Assembly: GCA_021298875.1 (NCBI GenBank)
Contig: JAJTHJ010000200.1
Coordinates: 1-41,418 of the forward strand
Direction: 5' to 3'
DNA: 41,418 nt
Source: Burkholderiales bacterium
Lineage (GTDB): Bacteria; Pseudomonadota; Gammaproteobacteria; Burkholderiales; Burkholderiaceae_F
A model generated the notes under the pieces. It was not told where the DNA came from. It saw nothing but the letters and a program-made list of their open reading frames with translations, and made no database searches. This document shows, piece by piece, positions 7,577 to 15,219 of this stretch. The position numbers and the translations under genes are program-made. Numbering within the stretch: position 1 is the stretch's first letter; each line of letters opens with the position of its first letter.

Positions 7577-8161
7577 TCAAGCCTTGAGCCCAGCTCCGTC
7601 GGATTTCGAATTCAGCAACTGGTTCAACACGTGGTCGCGCCAGGCGCCATCGATGAACAGGTAGTTCGGCGCAAGCCCTATCCGCGCAAAGCCGAGCCGC
7701 GCCAACAGCCGCGCGCTGCGCTCGTTCTCTGGCCGATGGTTGGCTTCGAGCCGATGCAACCGCAGCTCGTCGAACGCGTGCGCAATCACCGCGCGCAGTG
7801 CCTCGGCCATCAGGCCGCGGCCTTCGCACGCGCCGTCGATCTGGTAGCCGAGCCGTCCGCTCTGGAACGGCCCGCGCTCGATGCTGCTCAGGCTCACGGT
7901 GCCGACAAGAAACTCGGGCGCCTCGTGCTGGAACGACAGCCAGCGCAGTGCACGGCCGGCGCGGCGCTCCGACTCCTGCTCGACCGCCTTGGTCGCCCAG
8001 TACACCGCGTCGGTCAAACCCGCCGGCGCCGGCGGCGACCAGCGGCGCCGCCGCTCACCATTGCGCGCATGAAACTCCGCCAACACTGCGGCGTGCCGGG
8101 GTGCGATGACGTCCAACCGCAGGCGCGGGGTGTGCAGTGTCGGTGCGGCGAGGTCGTTCAT
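7577..8161 (-). CDS. GNAT family N-acetyltransferase (RimJ/RimL type)
   Basis: Acetyl-CoA-dependent N-acetyltransferase; acceptor unknown. The ATG at 8161 gives 194 residues. Family features: LHTPRLRLDVIAPRHAAVLA at the N terminus, RLGYQIDGACEGRGLMAEAL (strand then acetyl-CoA pyrophosphate loop, R/Q-x-x-G-x-G/A like), LRLHRLEANHRPENERSARL (typical RimL LxRIEAxxxxxNxxS block) and LLARLGFARIGLAPNYLFID. The upstream in-frame extension to 8335 covers the start of the divergent bug gene and is rejected. No clear Shine-Dalgarno is seen. It is divergent from the bug gene at 8215 with 53 bases between, which must carry both promoters. Confidence 0.88.
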   Translation of the reverse strand: MNDLAAPTLHTPRLRLDVIAPRHAAVLAEFHARNGERRRRWSPPAPAGLTDAVYWATKAVEQESERRAGRALRWLSFQHEAPEFLVGTVSLSSIERGPFQSGRLGYQIDGACEGRGLMAEALRAVIAHAFDELRLHRLEANHRPENERSARLLARLGFARIGLAPNYLFIDGAWRDHVLNQLLNSKSDGAGLKA

Positions 8162-8214
8162 CGCGGGGAATTGGGATTTAATCCGCCCCCACGACAACGC
8201 GCGGGAGAACCTCA

Positions 8215-9210
8215 GTGAAATTGCGTCGCACGCTTTGCCTCGCCGCCGCTGCGGCGGCCTTTCTGTCCGGCCCAGCCTTCGCGCAGGGCGCGAATTATCC
8301 GACCAAGCCAATCCGCCTGATCGTCCCCTACCCACCCGGCGGGCCGCTGGACATCGCGGCGCGTGCGCTGGCCGAGCAGGTGCGGCCGACGCTCGGCACC
8401 ATCGTCGTCGAGAACAAGCCGGGCGCGGGCGGCAACCTCGGCGTCGATGCGCTGGCCAAGAGCGCGCCAGACGGATACACGCTCGGCATCGGCGCGGTGG
8501 CGACCCACGCGATCAACCCCTGGCTCTTTGCCAAGCTGCCCTACGACCCGATCAAGGACTTCGCGCCGATCACGCTGATCGCGCAGGTGCCCAACGTGCT
8601 GGTGATGTCGACCGACACCGCCGCCAGGTTGAACATCAACTCTCTGGCCGACCTGCTCGCCTACATGCGCAAGAACCCCGGCAAGCTCAACTACGCCTCG
8701 GGCGGCAACGGCAGCGGCGGCCACCTGGCGGGCGAGTTGATGAAGTCGATGGCCCGGGTGTACGCGGTGCACATCCCTTACGCGGGCGCCGCGCCCGCGC
8801 AGTTGAGCCTGCTGTCGGGGCAGACCGACTTCATGTTCGACAACCTCGCCTCCGCCTTGCCGCAGATCCGCGCCGGCAAGCTCAAAGCCCTGGCAGTGAC
8901 TACCACGCAGCGCGCGGAGAGCCTGAGAGACGTGCCGACGATGGCCGAAGCCGGCGGCAAGGAACTGGCCAGCTTCGACGTCTCCACCTGGTTCGGCGTC
9001 TTCGCGCCGGCCGGCACGCCGGCGCCGATCGTCGCCAAGCTGAACGAGGAGTTCCGCAAGGCGCTCGTCACGCCGGCGATGCGCGAGCGGCTGGCGGCGA
9101 TGGGCACCGAGCCCTCGCCCAACACGCCCGAGCAGTTCGCACGCTTTATCGCCGCCGAACTCGCGAAGTACCGCGACGTGGTGAAGTACTCGGGCGCGAA
9201 GGTCGATTGA
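8215..9210 (+). CDS. Bug-family (TctC-like) periplasmic solute receptor
   Basis: Periplasmic binding component of a tripartite tricarboxylate transporter. The 331-residue product has a Sec signal peptide (KLRRTLCLAAAAAAFLSGPA, cut after AFA), then the family start YPTKPIRLIVPYPPGG, VENKPGAGGNLGVDALAKS, PDGYTLGIG, the HIPYAGAAPAQLSLLSGQ ligand-loop block and WFGVFAPAGTP. The start is GTG at 8215 with GGGAG seven bases upstream. tctB starts 85 bases downstream and then tctA, so this is the cognate receptor of a complete TTT system, probably one operon. The ligand cannot be inferred; Bug proteins bind many carboxylates and amides. Confidence 0.93.
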   Translation: MKLRRTLCLAAAAAAFLSGPAFAQGANYPTKPIRLIVPYPPGGPLDIAARALAEQVRPTLGTIVVENKPGAGGNLGVDALAKSAPDGYTLGIGAVATHAINPWLFAKLPYDPIKDFAPITLIAQVPNVLVMSTDTAARLNINSLADLLAYMRKNPGKLNYASGGNGSGGHLAGELMKSMARVYAVHIPYAGAAPAQLSLLSGQTDFMFDNLASALPQIRAGKLKALAVTTTQRAESLRDVPTMAEAGGKELASFDVSTWFGVFAPAGTPAPIVAKLNEEFRKALVTPAMRERLAAMGTEPSPNTPEQFARFIAAELAKYRDVVKYSGAKVD

Positions 9211-9295
9211 AACGCAGTTTGTGCGCTGCCGCGACGCAGCGCGCATAGAATCGTCTCCAGACTGAAAACTGCGGCACCTCAGGGGGAGACAGCCG

Positions 9296-9757
9296 ATGAG
9301 AGTCAAGAACAAAAGGGACTTCTGGTCCGGGGTGATGTTCGTCGTCGTCGGGCTCTTCTTCGCGTTGTTCGCGCAGAACTACGAGATGGGCACGCCGCAG
9401 CGGATGGGGCCGGCGTACTTTCCGACGATCCTCGGCGGGCTGCTGGCCGTGCTCGGCGCGTTCATCGCGTTCAAGGCGCTGCGGGTCGATGCCGGCGAGG
9501 GCGAGATCGAGAAGTTCCACTTCGGCCCGTTGGCGGCGGTGCTGGTCGGCGTGGTGGCGTTCGGCGCGCTGCTGCGGCCGGCCGGTCTGGTGGTGGCGCT
9601 GCTGGCGATGATGTCCATTGCCAGCCTCGGCAGCCACGAGATGAAGCTGAAGGAGCTGGTGCCGTTGGCGGTGGGGCTGGTGCTGCTGGTGCTGGCGGTG
9701 TTCATCTGGGGCTTAGGGCTGACCATCCCCGTCTGGCCCGCGTTCATGAACCGCTAG
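9296..9757 (+). CDS. tctB: TctB-type small membrane subunit of a tripartite tricarboxylate transporter
   Basis: Small integral membrane subunit that works with TctA and a Bug receptor in solute uptake. The 153-residue product shows four hydrophobic segments (about 11-27, 41-58, 75-104 and 119-140) and the typical opening KNKRDFWSGVMFVVVGLFFA with GPAYFPTILGGLLAVLGAFI. AGGGGGAG lies before the ATG at 9296. It ends 13 bases before tctA, so the two are co-translated from one message. Assignment is by architecture and neighbours, as TctB proteins are poorly conserved. Confidence 0.92.
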   Translation: MRVKNKRDFWSGVMFVVVGLFFALFAQNYEMGTPQRMGPAYFPTILGGLLAVLGAFIAFKALRVDAGEGEIEKFHFGPLAAVLVGVVAFGALLRPAGLVVALLAMMSIASLGSHEMKLKELVPLAVGLVLLVLAVFIWGLGLTIPVWPAFMNR

Positions 9758-9770
9758 CAGAGGCGCGACC

Positions 9771-11279
9771 ATGGAACTGCTGTCCAATCTTGCGCTGGGC
9801 TTCGCCACCGCGCTGACGCTGAACAACCTGCTGTACGCCTTCGCCGGCGTGCTGATCGGCACGCTGGTTGGCGTGCTGCCGGGACTGGGGCCGATTGCCA
9901 CGCTGGCGATGCTGCTGCCTTTCACCTACACGCTGGAGCCGACCAGCGCGCTGATCATGCTGGCCGGCATCTACTACGGCGCGCAGTACGGCGGCTCGAC
10001 CACTTCCATTTTGGTCAACCTGCCGGGCGAGTCGGCCTCGGTGGTGACCTGCATCGACGGCTACCAGATGGCGCGCCGCGGGCGCGCGGGCGCGGCGCTC
10101 GGCATCGCGGCGATCGGCTCGTTCATCGCCGGCTCGTTTGCCACGGTGCTGGTGGCCGCCTTCGCGCCGCCGCTGACCGAGCTCGCCTTCAAGTTCGGGC
10201 CAGCCGAGTATTTCTCGCTGATGGTGCTCGGCCTGATCGGCGCGGTGGTGCTCGCCTCCGGCTCGCTGCCCAAGGCGATCGCGATGATCGTGCTCGGCCT
10301 GCTGCTCGGGCTGGTCGGCACCGATGTCAATTCGGGTGTGGCGCGGTTTTCGTTCGACATCCCGGAACTGGCCGACGGGATCGGCTTCGTCGCGGTGGCG
10401 ATGGGCGTGTTCGGCTTTGCCGAGATCGTTGCCAATTTGGAGAAAAAGGAAGCGCGCGAGGTCTTCACCAGCAAGGTCGGCAAGCTGCTGCCCAGCGCCG
10501 CCGATCTGAAATACGCCGCGCCGGCGGTGGCGCGCGGGACGCTGCTCGGCTCGCTGCTCGGCATCCTGCCCGGCGGCGGCGCGCTGCTGGCGGCGTTTGC
10601 GTCCTACACGCTGGAGAAAAAGGTCACGCGCAAGCCGGAGATTCCGTTCGGCCAGGGCAACATCCGCGGCGTGGCCGCGCCCGAGTCGGCCAACAACGCC
10701 GGCGCGCAGACGAGCTTCATCCCGATGCTGACGCTCGGCATCCCGCCCAATGCGGTGATGGCGCTGATGATCGGCGCGATGACGATCCACAACATCCAGC
10801 CCGGCCCGCAGGTGATGACCAGCAACCCGGCGCTGTTCTGGGGGTTGATCGCCAGCATGTGGATCGGCAACTTGATGCTGGTGATCCTCAATCTGCCGCT
10901 GATCGGCATGTGGGTGCAATTGCTGAAGGTGCCGTACCGGATGCTGTATCTGGCGATCCTGACCTTCTGCTGCATCGGCGTGTATTCGATCAACAACAAC
11001 GCCTTCGACGTCTACATGACCGCAGCCTTCGGCGCCGTCGGCTACCTCTTCTACAAGCTCCGGTGCGAGCCGGCGCCGCTGATTCTGGGCTTCATCCTCG
11101 GGCCGATGATGGAAGAAAACCTGCGCCGCGCGATGCTGCTGTCGCGCGGCGACCCGACGGTGTTCTTCACCCGCCCGCTGTCGCTCGGGCTGCTGCTGGC
11201 GGCCGTGGCGCTGGTGGTGATCGTGGCGCTGCCGGCGATCAAGCGCGGGCGCGAAGAGGCGTTCAAGGAAGAGGACTGA
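9771..11279 (+). CDS. tctA: TctA-type large permease subunit
   Basis: Main permease of the tripartite tricarboxylate transporter, in the inner membrane. The 502-residue product is hydrophobic throughout, with about 11-12 helices. It has the two glycine-rich TctA signatures GVLPGLGPIATLAMLLPFTY and GILPGGGALLAAF, plus YYGAQYGGSTTSILVNLPGE and APESANNAGAQTSFIPMLTL. The length matches the family. It is the last gene of the bug-tctB-tctA operon and is followed 24 bases later by a strong bidirectional terminator. Confidence 0.96.
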   Translation: MELLSNLALGFATALTLNNLLYAFAGVLIGTLVGVLPGLGPIATLAMLLPFTYTLEPTSALIMLAGIYYGAQYGGSTTSILVNLPGESASVVTCIDGYQMARRGRAGAALGIAAIGSFIAGSFATVLVAAFAPPLTELAFKFGPAEYFSLMVLGLIGAVVLASGSLPKAIAMIVLGLLLGLVGTDVNSGVARFSFDIPELADGIGFVAVAMGVFGFAEIVANLEKKEAREVFTSKVGKLLPSAADLKYAAPAVARGTLLGSLLGILPGGGALLAAFASYTLEKKVTRKPEIPFGQGNIRGVAAPESANNAGAQTSFIPMLTLGIPPNAVMALMIGAMTIHNIQPGPQVMTSNPALFWGLIASMWIGNLMLVILNLPLIGMWVQLLKVPYRMLYLAILTFCCIGVYSINNNAFDVYMTAAFGAVGYLFYKLRCEPAPLILGFILGPMMEENLRRAMLLSRGDPTVFFTRPLSLGLLLAAVALVVIVALPAIKRGREEAFKEED

Positions 11280-11302
11280 CGGCGGCGCGCAGCGCGAAAA
11301 GC

Positions 11303-11332
11303 AAAAAGCCCGGCTCGGCCGGGCTTTTTTTT
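11303..11332. terminator. Bidirectional intrinsic terminator
   Basis: AGCCCGGC (11307-11314), loop TCG, GCCGGGCT (11318-11325), with a run of T after the right arm and a run of A before the left arm. It can end tctA on the plus strand and the small gene at 11351-11548 on the minus strand. Confidence 0.92.
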
Positions 11333-11350
11333 GGGGCGCCGTGTTTCGCT

Positions 11351-11548
11351 TCAGTTGACGCGGCTGGACGTGGGCAACGCGGTGAGTTGCGCAGCACTCG
11401 GCGTCACCACCACGCGTTCCAGTTGCACGACCGGCAGGCCGGCCTCGCTGGTGGCGGTCGTCAGGTGCGCAGCGGCGAGGATGCCGGCGGTCGTCAACGC
11501 GGCCCGCAGGGCGCTCATCAGGCGGATCGGGGCGGCTGTCTTGGTCAT
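11351..11548 (-). CDS. Unrecognised small protein, tandem paralogue 1
   Basis: Not a family I can name. The 65-residue product starts MTKTAAPIRLMSALRAALTT, continues into a weakly hydrophobic segment (about residues 9-30, AGILAAAHLT) and ends with EAGLPVVQLERVVVTPSAAQ and LTALPTSSRVN. The N terminus could be a signal or single membrane anchor. A perfect AAAGGAG Shine-Dalgarno lies 6 bases before the ATG, the gene has its own terminator (11303-11332), and a paralogue at 12053-12247 shares EAGLPVVQLERVVV, the Shine-Dalgarno and the upstream region. These features argue that it is a real gene although short. The motif recalls the TonB-box consensus (xTVVVTA-like), but that is only resemblance. 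No function is proposed. Confidence 0.7.
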   Translation of the reverse strand: MTKTAAPIRLMSALRAALTTAGILAAAHLTTATSEAGLPVVQLERVVVTPSAAQLTALPTSSRVN

Positions 11549-11598
11549 GGTGGGCTCCTTTGCCGTTTGGGATTTGACGTGTCGTTCGTCGATGAAGC

Positions 11599-11648
11599 GC
11601 ACTTTAGGGATCGGCGCGGCAGGCCGCGAGCGGTTTGCGACGAAGTGC
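11599..11648 (-). promoter_or_regulatory. Conserved upstream element of small gene 1 (GCACTT/AAGTGC pair)
   Basis: On the plus strand GCACTT at 11599-11604 and AAGTGC at 11643-11648 form an inverted pair 44 bases apart centre to centre. Between them the minus strand carries GTCGCAAACCGCTCGCG and CCTAAAGT. The same arrangement with the same spacing precedes small gene 2 (12292-12341). It probably contains the promoter and an operator; no regulator is identified. Confidence 0.55.
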
Positions 11649-11988
11649 GCGGCGGGTGGATCGGGGGCTTCGCGGCGACTGCCGCCGCGCCTCGCCGTTC
11701 ACTCCGGCTTTTCGGCACTTCGTCGCCGCCTGGTGCGTTTCGGCCCCGTTAGCGCGGTCCGCGCGGGCCGCGCACAGTAGGGCCGGCAGCTGCGACGAAC
11801 GGCAAACGCAGCGCTGCCTGCTGCGCAAGGTGCAGACAGGCGCTTCCGCGTCTCGCGGGGGTCGGGTCGGGTGGGAGTGGATTGCATAGCGCGCCCGGCC
11901 GGCTGCCGCCCTGGCCTCTGACACAGTAGCTCCGGGGCGGGGGCGACCAGACTCTGGCCAGTGGCGATCCTCAGCCGCAAGAGCGACG
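11649..11988. other. Gene-free spacer between the two small-gene units
   Basis: About 340 bases with no convincing gene; the open frames here have arginine- and proline-rich translations typical of GC-rich shadow frames. The part nearest small gene 1 (to about 11745) is loosely similar to 12342-12445 upstream of small gene 2, as expected if a unit of about 0.69 kb was tandemly duplicated. Confidence 0.6.
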
Positions 11989-12013
11989 AAAAAAAGCCCG
12001 GCAACTGCCGGGC
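11989..12013 (-). terminator. Intrinsic terminator of small gene 2
   Basis: GCCCGGC (11996-12002), loop AACT, GCCGGGC (12007-12013), with a run of A at 11989-11995 that reads as a U tract on the minus strand. It lies 40 bases after the stop at 12053. It uses the same GCCCGGC stem as the terminator of small gene 1. Confidence 0.88.
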
Positions 12014-12052
12014 GCAAGGGGGGTTGTTGCGGCGGCGCAAGCGCCGCAGTGT

Positions 12053-12247
12053 TCAGTTGACGCGCCGCGCCGAGGCCTCGGCCAGTTGGCCGGGCGTAGG
12101 CGATACGACCACGCGCTCCAGTTGCACGACCGGCAGGCCGGCTTCGCCGGTGTAGGTGGCATAGTGGGCCACAGCGAGGATGCCGGCGGTCAAGGCAAAG
12201 GCGATACTGGCGCTGATGGCACGGACGCGGATCGGGGTGGTCGTCAT
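12053..12247 (-). CDS. Unrecognised small protein, tandem paralogue 2
   Basis: A 64-residue product starting MTTTPIRVRAISASIAFALT, with hydrophobic stretch IAFALTAGILAVAHYATY and C-terminal EAGLPVVQLERVVVSPTPGQ and LAEASARRVN. It is clearly paralogous to the product of 11351-11548: same length class, the same 14-residue block, and the same position of the hydrophobic segment. GAAGGAG lies 6 bases before the ATG at 12247. A longer frame reaches upstream to 12469, but it has no Shine-Dalgarno and crosses the conserved control region. The N-terminal helix suggests export or membrane anchoring; the C-terminal half would be outside the cytoplasm. Function unknown. Confidence 0.7.
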   Translation of the reverse strand: MTTTPIRVRAISASIAFALTAGILAVAHYATYTGEAGLPVVQLERVVVSPTPGQLAEASARRVN

Positions 12248-12291
12248 TGCAGGCTCCTTCGGGTGGCGCGACGTTCGGTTCGTCGATGGGT

Positions 12292-12341
12292 GCACTTTAG
12301 GAATCCGGCGCGCGTGGCGCGAGCGGTTTGCGACCAAGTGC
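12292..12341 (-). promoter_or_regulatory. Conserved upstream element of small gene 2 (GCACTT/AAGTGC pair)
   Basis: GCACTT at 12292-12297 and AAGTGC at 12336-12341 are again 44 bases apart centre to centre, enclosing minus-strand GTCGCAAACCGCTCGCG and CCTAAAGT. Identical spacing in both copies suggests functional constraint or recent duplication. The stretch 12342-12491 up to the next gene shows nothing else. Confidence 0.55.
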
Positions 12342-12491
12342 AGAAGCGGCGACGAGGCCGTCGTCGCACACGGCTGGCACAATCCGCCGCTCGGGGGCGG
12401 TTTTGGACGTTTCGTCGCCGCTGGCGGCATTTCGCACCCCGCGCCGGCCGCTACCCACCCGTCACGCAAATCCGCACCGGAATCCGACGAA

Positions 12492-13463
12492 ATGCATTCG
12501 ATCCAACGCCGCCGGCTGCTGCTCGCGGCCGGCGCGAGCCTCGCGCCCGCAACACTGCTCGCGCAGAGTTACCCCAGCAAGCCGATCCGGCTGATCGTGC
12601 CCTTCCCGGCGGCGGGCGCCACCGACATCCTCTCGCGCGAGCTGGCGCGGCGCCTGTCCGATCGGCTGGGCCAGCAGGTGGTCGTGGACAACCGCCCCGG
12701 CGCGGGCGGGACCATCGGCAGCGAGGCCGCAGCCAAGAGCCCACCCGACGGGTACACACTATTGATGGCGACGAGTTCCACCCACTCGATCGGCCCGCAA
12801 CTGAATCCCAAGCTGCCGTACAACGCGCAGACCGACTTCACGCCGGTCGCGCATGTCGCCAACGCGGCCAACGTGCTGATCGTCTCGCCCAAGCTCGAAG
12901 TCAAGAATGTGCGCGAGCTGATCGCGCTGGCGCGGGCCAAGCCCGGCTCGCTCAACTACGGCTCCAGCGGCAACGGCACGATCCCCAACCTGACCGGGGA
13001 GCTCTTCAAGGCGATGACCGGCATCTACGTCGTGCACATCCCCTACCGCGGCACGGCGCTGGTGATCCCGGACATGGTGACCGGACAGGTGCAGTTGATG
13101 TTCGACTCGATCGTCAGCGCGCAGCCGCACCTGAAGGACGGGCGCGTGCGTCCGCTGGCGGTGACTTCGCTCACCCGCTCGCCGCTGTTGCCGGAGGTGC
13201 CGCCGCTGGCCGAGACGGTGCCGGGCTTCGAGTCGGTAACCTGGTTCGGCGTGTTTGGCCCGCGCGGGCTTCCGCCGGAAGTGGTGCAGAAGATCAATGC
13301 CGAGATCAACGCGCTGTTCAAGCAGCCGGACTTTGCGGAGCGGCTGCGCCAGCTGGGTGCGGAGCCGGCGGGCGGCACACCCGCCGACTTCGCCCGCGCG
13401 GTGGCCGACGACAGCGCCAAGTGGGCCAAACTGATTCGCGAACGGAAGATCGCGGCCGATTGA
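12492..13463 (+). CDS. Bug-family periplasmic solute receptor (second copy)
   Basis: Periplasmic binding protein of the Bug/TctC family, 323 residues. The N terminus MHSIQRRRLLLAAGASLAPA has a double arginine and may use the Tat route, cut after LLAQ. Family blocks: YPSKPIRLIVPFPAAGATDI, VVVDNRPGAGGTIGSEAAAK, PPDGYTLLMAT, LNYGSSGNGTIPNLTGELFK, HIPYRGTALVIPDMVTGQVQ and WFGVFGPRGLPP. It is only distantly similar to the product of 8215-9210, so it is not a recent duplicate. No tctAB follows. The gamma-glutamyltransferase-like gene starts 14 bases after the stop, so the two form an operon and may share a substrate. Confidence 0.92.
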   Translation: MHSIQRRRLLLAAGASLAPATLLAQSYPSKPIRLIVPFPAAGATDILSRELARRLSDRLGQQVVVDNRPGAGGTIGSEAAAKSPPDGYTLLMATSSTHSIGPQLNPKLPYNAQTDFTPVAHVANAANVLIVSPKLEVKNVRELIALARAKPGSLNYGSSGNGTIPNLTGELFKAMTGIYVVHIPYRGTALVIPDMVTGQVQLMFDSIVSAQPHLKDGRVRPLAVTSLTRSPLLPEVPPLAETVPGFESVTWFGVFGPRGLPPEVVQKINAEINALFKQPDFAERLRQLGAEPAGGTPADFARAVADDSAKWAKLIRERKIAAD

Positions 13464-13477
13464 TCGGAGACAACACG

Positions 13478-15112
13478 ATGACCTTCGACTGGATCAACCC
13501 CTACCCGACCGTGCGCACGCCGGTCTTTGCTCGCAACATCGTCTCGACCTCGCAGCCGCTCGCCGCGCAAGCGGGGCTGGCAGTCCTGCGCGCCGGCGGC
13601 AACGCGGTCGATGCCGCGATTGCCGCTGCGTCCGTAATCACGCTGACCGAGCCCTGCTCCAACGGCCTGGGCTCGGACAACTTCGCCATCGTCTGGGATC
13701 CAGCGGGCAAGCTACTGCACGGGATGAATTCCAGCGGCATCGCGCCCGCGGCGTGGTCGCTCGATTACTTCCGCCGCAAGTACGGCGACGATCCCGCCAA
13801 CCGTCCGCTGCGCGGCTGGGACACGATTACCGTGCCGGGCGCCGTGGCAGGTTGGGCATTGCTGCACGGCAAGCTCGGCAAGCTGCCCTTTGCCGACGTG
13901 CTGGCGCCCGCCATCGACTACGCCGAGCGCGGCTTTGCGGTCAGCCCCAACGTGCAGGAAAAGTGGCGGCTCGCCGAGCCACTGCTGCGCGATTTACCGG
14001 GCTTTGCCGAGCACTTTCTGCCGCGCGGGCGGGCGCCGCACGTGGGCGAGCACTTCGTCCTGCCGGGCGCGGCGCGGACGCTGAAGCTGATCGCACAAAC
14101 CAAGGGCGAGGACTACTACCGCGGTGAGATCGCCGCGGCCATCTCCGGCTATGCGAAGCAGACGGGTGGTGCGATGACGGCGGACGATCTCGCGGCCTAC
14201 TGGGACTTCGTGCAGAGCAACGGCTGGGTCGGCACGGTGAGCAAAGACTTTGCCGGCCACACGCTGCATGAGATTCCGCCCAACGGCCAGGGCATCGCTG
14301 CGGCGATGTGTCTGGGCATCCTCGCGCACACCGGCATGGGCGGCTACAAGGTGGATACCGCCGACTGGCAGCATGTGGCGATCGAGGCGATGAAGCTCGC
14401 CTTCGCCGACGTTTACGCCTATGTCGCCGACCCGCGCGCGATGACGATCACCCCGGAGCAACTGCTCGACGACAGCTACCTGCGCGAGCGCGCCAAACTG
14501 ATCGACATGCGCCGCGCGCAGCCGTTTGCGCCGGGAACGCCGCCGCGCGGCGGCACGATCTACCTGACCGCCGCCGACGCCAGCGGCATGATGGTTAGCC
14601 TGATCCAGTCCAACTACATGGGCTTCGGCTCCGGCGTGGTCGTGCCGGGCTACGGCATCTCGCTGCAAAACCGCGGCCACGCCTTCAGCCTAGACCCCGC
14701 TCATCCGAACGTGGCGCGACCGCGCCACCGGCCGTTCCACACGATCATCCCGGCCTTCCTGATGCGCGACGGCGCGCCGCAGATGAGCTTTGGCGTGATG
14801 GGCGGCAACATGCAGCCGCAGGGTCATGTACAGACGTTGGCGCGCATGCTGCTGGCCGGCCAGCAGCCACAGGCCGCCTGCGACGCGCCGCGGTGGAAGT
14901 GGATGCAGGGTGTGGAGATCGAAGTCGAAAACCAGATGCCCGCTGCTGTGGTGGCCGAACTCACCGCCCGCGGCCACCGGATCACCTGCGCCGACGACAG
15001 CTACATGGACTTCGGCGCCGGGCAGTTCATCTGGCGGCTGGGCGATCCCGGCACCGATGGCTACGTCGCGGCCAGCGACTCGCGACGCGACGGGCTGGCG
15101 GCAGGGTTTTGA
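13478..15112 (+). CDS. Gamma-glutamyltransferase family protein, leaderless
   Basis: N-terminal nucleophile hydrolase of the gamma-glutamyltranspeptidase family; members cleave gamma-glutamyl bonds or related amides after autocleavage. The 544-residue product starts MTFDWINPYPTVRTPVFARN without a signal peptide, so a cytoplasmic site is expected, as for YwrD-type members. Seen: AAQAGLAVLRAGGNAVDAAI, LTEPCSNGLGSDNFA, the RGWDTITVPGAVAGW block, and the autocleavage site at Thr360 in PPRGGTIYLTAADASG, preceding VSLIQSNY. Near the end FGVMGGNMQPQGHVQTLARM matches the family GGxxxPQxxxQ block. It lies 14 bases after the second bug gene. The exact substrate is unknown, so no gene symbol is given. 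Confidence 0.88.
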   Translation: MTFDWINPYPTVRTPVFARNIVSTSQPLAAQAGLAVLRAGGNAVDAAIAAASVITLTEPCSNGLGSDNFAIVWDPAGKLLHGMNSSGIAPAAWSLDYFRRKYGDDPANRPLRGWDTITVPGAVAGWALLHGKLGKLPFADVLAPAIDYAERGFAVSPNVQEKWRLAEPLLRDLPGFAEHFLPRGRAPHVGEHFVLPGAARTLKLIAQTKGEDYYRGEIAAAISGYAKQTGGAMTADDLAAYWDFVQSNGWVGTVSKDFAGHTLHEIPPNGQGIAAAMCLGILAHTGMGGYKVDTADWQHVAIEAMKLAFADVYAYVADPRAMTITPEQLLDDSYLRERAKLIDMRRAQPFAPGTPPRGGTIYLTAADASGMMVSLIQSNYMGFGSGVVVPGYGISLQNRGHAFSLDPAHPNVARPRHRPFHTIIPAFLMRDGAPQMSFGVMGGNMQPQGHVQTLARMLLAGQQPQAACDAPRWKWMQGVEIEVENQMPAAVVAELTARGHRITCADDSYMDFGAGQFIWRLGDPGTDGYVAASDSRRDGLAAGF

Positions 15113-15219
15113 GGTGGAGCACAATCCCTTGTCTGCGACTCGTTCGCCTTTGACCGAGCGGGCCGGCTGACTTATCTTCACTTCTGCTTCGACCGTTTCG
15201 CCAACCGCCCTTCACGCCG

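Noticed and set aside
11604..12017. Minus-strand 137-codon frame between the small genes
   Set aside because: No Shine-Dalgarno, no motif, and it runs through the terminator at 11989-12013.
15113..15219. Sigma-54 promoter before pilB (TGGAGCAC...CTTGT)
   Set aside because: The -12 element lacks the required GC at correct spacing from GG, so it does not meet the -24/-12 consensus.
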